NCBI RefSeq assembly: GCF_003711205.1
Contig: NZ_CP031013.1
Span: forward strand, 3,328,501-3,392,500
Direction of reading: 5' to 3'
Length of the DNA: 64,000 bases
Source: Polaromonas sp. SP1
GTDB lineage: Bacteria > Pseudomonadota > Gammaproteobacteria > Burkholderiales > Burkholderiaceae_C
This document shows, piece after piece, positions 61,959 to 64,000 of the stretch (its first letter is position 1; the number at the start of each line of letters is the position of its first letter). The position numbers were made by a program, and so were the translations under genes. The notes below the pieces were generated by a model. It had not been told where the DNA came from. It ran no database searches and was given only the letters and a program-made list of their open reading frames with translations.

Positions 61959-62846
61959 TCAGCCAATATGCTGCTGCAAACCTTCGACCAATGCGTCGAA
62001 GGTGACACGGCAACGCGGGCTGTGGCGCAGGTCTTCGTGCATGGTCAGCCAGGTTTCGAGTTTGAAGGACAACTCGCCAGGCAGAACCCGCACCAGGGCG
62101 GGGTCACGCGCCGCCAGCGCTGACTGGCACACGCCGATGCCGGCGCCGGCGCGTATCAATGCCAGTTGCGCGAGGTCGCTGTCGGTGCGAGTTGAAAACG
62201 CCGCCCGCTTCCAAGCGGGCAAGGCTTTGCGCGCCGAGCGCAGAAAGGGCGTCTCTTCGTCGAACCCAATCAGCGCATGCCGCGCCAGGTCCGCTGACGA
62301 CTGTGGCGTGCCACGCGCGTCCAGGTAATCGCGGCGTGCATAAAGACCCAGTTCCACTTCGCCCACACGGCGAGCGATCAACAGTTCCTGCTTAGGCTGT
62401 GTCATGCGCACGGCGATGTCGGCTTCGCGTTGCAGCAGGTCCTGCACGCGGTTGGTCAGCACCAGTTCGATGGTCAGACCCGGGTGCGCGCGCTGCAACT
62501 GCGCGACGATGGGCGGCAGCACTTCGACACCGATGACTTCGCTCACGGTGACCCGCACCGTGCCGCGCACGCCGTCCCCCTGGCTTTCGGCGGCGCGGCG
62601 TAAGGCGGCTGCGGCGCTGGCCATTTCTTCAGCGAAGGGCTGCAGTCCCAGCGCGGCCTCGGTTGGCGCAAAACCGGTTTGTGAACGCGTGAACAGCGCC
62701 AGATCGAGCGACTTTTCGAGTGAGGCAACATGGCGTCCGACCGTAGGCTGTGCCACCCCCAAAGACCGTGCCGCACCGGAGAGCGAACCCTCGTGCAGCA
62801 CCCCCAAAAACGAACGATAAAGCTCCCAGCCGGCATCTTCTTCCAT
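61959..62846 (-). CDS. LysR-family transcriptional regulator
   Basis: A 295-residue LTTR. WELYRSFLGVLHEGSLSGAARSLGVAQPTVGRHVASLEKSLDLALFTRSQTGFAPTEAA is the winged-helix region; the effector domain follows from about 90. It is divergent, with a 94-base gap, from an NAD-dependent epimerase-like gene, its probable target. It converges with cysA, with 50 bases between their stop codons. There is no reason to link it to sulfur control. Confidence 0.92.
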   Translation of the reverse strand: MEEDAGWELYRSFLGVLHEGSLSGAARSLGVAQPTVGRHVASLEKSLDLALFTRSQTGFAPTEAALGLQPFAEEMASAAAALRRAAESQGDGVRGTVRVTVSEVIGVEVLPPIVAQLQRAHPGLTIELVLTNRVQDLLQREADIAVRMTQPKQELLIARRVGEVELGLYARRDYLDARGTPQSSADLARHALIGFDEETPFLRSARKALPAWKRAAFSTRTDSDLAQLALIRAGAGIGVCQSALAARDPALVRVLPGELSFKLETWLTMHEDLRHSPRCRVTFDALVEGLQQHIG

Positions 62847-62940
62847 GCAAAAATGTATAGCCGTTACCCTCTCTTAGTCAATTCCATTTTGACCTTTCAA
62901 GGCTCAGACTTTCCCCATCGCAACTTTTCAGGGAATTGGC

Positions 62941-63978
62941 ATGAGCAACAAACAAGACAGATCAAGCACAGCACTTGTGCTGGGTGCAACCGGTGGCATC
63001 GGCGGTGAAGTCGCCCGGCAACTGGAGGCGGCAGGCTGGCAGGTTCGCGCGCTTAGCCGCAGCGAGCCGCCGCCGAGCGAACTACGTGGCGGCATTACCT
63101 GGCTGCGTGGCGACGCGATGAATCCGGGGGATGTCTTGGCTGCGGCACAAAGCTGCGGCGTCATAGTGCACGCCGTCAATCCGCCCGGCTATCGTCGCTG
63201 GGGCGAACTGGTGCTGCCCATGCTGGATAACACGATTGCTGCCGCCCGGGCGCACGGCGCGACCATCGTGTTGCCTGGCACGGTCTACAACTACGGGCCA
63301 GACGCATTTCCCAGCCCCCGGGAGGATTCACCGCAACACCCGCACACTGCCAAAGGCGCGATTCGTGTGCGGCTTGAGCAGCGGCTCAAGGACGCGACCA
63401 GCGACAGTGGCCAGTGCGGCTGCCGGGTGATCATCGTGCGCGCGGGCGATTTTTTTGGGCCGAGGGCCGGTAACAGCTGGTTCTCGCAAGGCCTGATCCG
63501 GCCGGGCGCTTCGGTGCGCAGCATAAAGCTGCCTGGCAAGCCTGGCGTCGGCCACCAATGGGCCTATTTACCGGATGTTGCGCGTACCATGGTTGCCTTG
63601 CTCGCACGGCGGGACGTTCTGCCTGCATTCGCAACTTTCCATATGGACGGCCAGTGGGACACCGACGGCCGCCAGTTGGCCGAAGCGATCTGCCGTGTCG
63701 TCGCGCGGCGCGGCGGTCCTGCGCCATCCATAAAATCCTTTTCCTGGTGGGCGGTGACGCTGGCCGCGCCCTTTGTCGAGACCCTGCGCGAGCTGCGCCG
63801 GATGCGCTACCTCTGGAACACGCCGGTACGCATGGACAACGCCTCCCTGGTGGCGGCGCTCGGTGCGGAGCCGCGCACGCCGCTGGACACTGCTGTGGAG
63901 GAAACGCTGCAAGGGCTGGGTTGCCTTGGTACGCATGGCGAGGATATAAACCACAGTGGTGTGCGCCGCGGTGACTGA
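62941..63978 (+). CDS. NAD(P)-binding epimerase/dehydratase family protein
   Basis: A 345-residue extended short-chain dehydrogenase-like protein. The nucleotide loop is VLGATGGIGGEVARQLEAAGW near residues 14-34. A VHAVNPPGYRRWGELVLPML segment and VLPGTVYNYGPDAFPSPRED, with a Tyr in the catalytic region, follow. Such proteins are reductases or epimerases of small metabolites; the substrate cannot be read here. It is divergent from the LysR gene and probably its target. The window ends 22 bases after its stop codon. Confidence 0.88.
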   Translation: MSNKQDRSSTALVLGATGGIGGEVARQLEAAGWQVRALSRSEPPPSELRGGITWLRGDAMNPGDVLAAAQSCGVIVHAVNPPGYRRWGELVLPMLDNTIAAARAHGATIVLPGTVYNYGPDAFPSPREDSPQHPHTAKGAIRVRLEQRLKDATSDSGQCGCRVIIVRAGDFFGPRAGNSWFSQGLIRPGASVRSIKLPGKPGVGHQWAYLPDVARTMVALLARRDVLPAFATFHMDGQWDTDGRQLAEAICRVVARRGGPAPSIKSFSWWAVTLAAPFVETLRELRRMRYLWNTPVRMDNASLVAALGAEPRTPLDTAVEETLQGLGCLGTHGEDINHSGVRRGD

Positions 63979-64000
63979 TGCAAGCCAGGCTCCGGCTACC

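Overview
The window reads as chromosomal DNA of a betaproteobacterium of the order Burkholderiales, most likely family Comamonadaceae (Polaromonas, Rhodoferax or Variovorax-like). This rests on high GC with long open frames opposite most genes, on typical neighbourhoods (cysI-DUF934-cysH-cysD-cysN; a Bug receptor with CaiB and a lyase; fdxA/FNR) and on several interspersed repeat families. No rRNA, tRNA, CRISPR array, prophage or insertion sequence was seen. The genus is an inference.

Layout. 1-2.5 kb: thiamin genes thiD and a TPP-riboswitch-controlled NCS1 transporter, tail to tail. 2.5-10.1 kb: leftward sulfate assimilation (ferredoxin-NADP reductase, 7Fe ferredoxin, cysN, cysD, cysH, DUF934, cysI, a TauE-type exporter). 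10.3-14.8 kb: an amino-acid-type binding protein, an orphan response regulator, mnmC and yggX. 14.9-22.3 kb: a sulfate-binding protein and a rightward alkanesulfonate operon (ssuE, two ssuA-like receptors, ssuD, ssuC, ssuB, a small TOBE protein). 22.4-26.9 kb: leftward Bug receptor, CaiB CoA-transferase and HMG-CoA-lyase-like enzyme with a divergent LysR regulator. 27-35 kb: mostly small poorly known genes (a CxxC protein pair, DsbA-like protein, GNAT, lone MazF/PemK, ArsR-SRPBCC pair, two DUF1801 proteins, a 576-residue unknown). 35-47 kb: RhlE helicase, MFS and MATE exporters, ornithine cyclodeaminase-like and D-threonine-aldolase-like enzymes, extensin-like peptidase, a cyclic-nucleotide-domain/thioredoxin-reductase fusion with a UBP zinc finger protein, and a GST. 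47.5-50.3 kb: metNIQ. 50.3-56.5 kb: UvrA-like protein, flavin reductase, RelE/XRE toxin-antitoxin pair, azoR with a divergent LysR. 56.7-61.9 kb: 1-Cys peroxiredoxin, small hydrolase and the sulfate importer sbp-cysT-cysW-cysA. The end holds a LysR/epimerase divergent pair.

How the genes work together. The dominant theme is sulfur. Sulfate import (57.9-61.9 kb), activation and reduction (4.1-9.3 kb), sulfonate scavenging (16.1-22.3 kb), methionine import (47.5-50.3 kb) and sulfite export lie within 60 kb. Electrons for the single-subunit sulfite reductase may come from the adjacent ferredoxin and ferredoxin-NADP reductase, since no cysJ is present.

The most unusual structure is a family of about 65-base elements, ten copies in 64 kb. 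Each begins with GCTAT-N7-ATAGC (or a close variant) and continues with a small hairpin and an AT-rich tail. Nine copies lie between genes, most of them shortly after a stop codon and three in convergent gaps. The tenth supplies the start codon region and first roughly 22 codons of cysN. Other repeats have also entered genes: a REP-type pair lies in frame in ssuB, and a second repeat forms the metN tail. The other leads are the redox-fusion/zinc-finger pair and a toxin gene whose expected start codon seems to be ACG.
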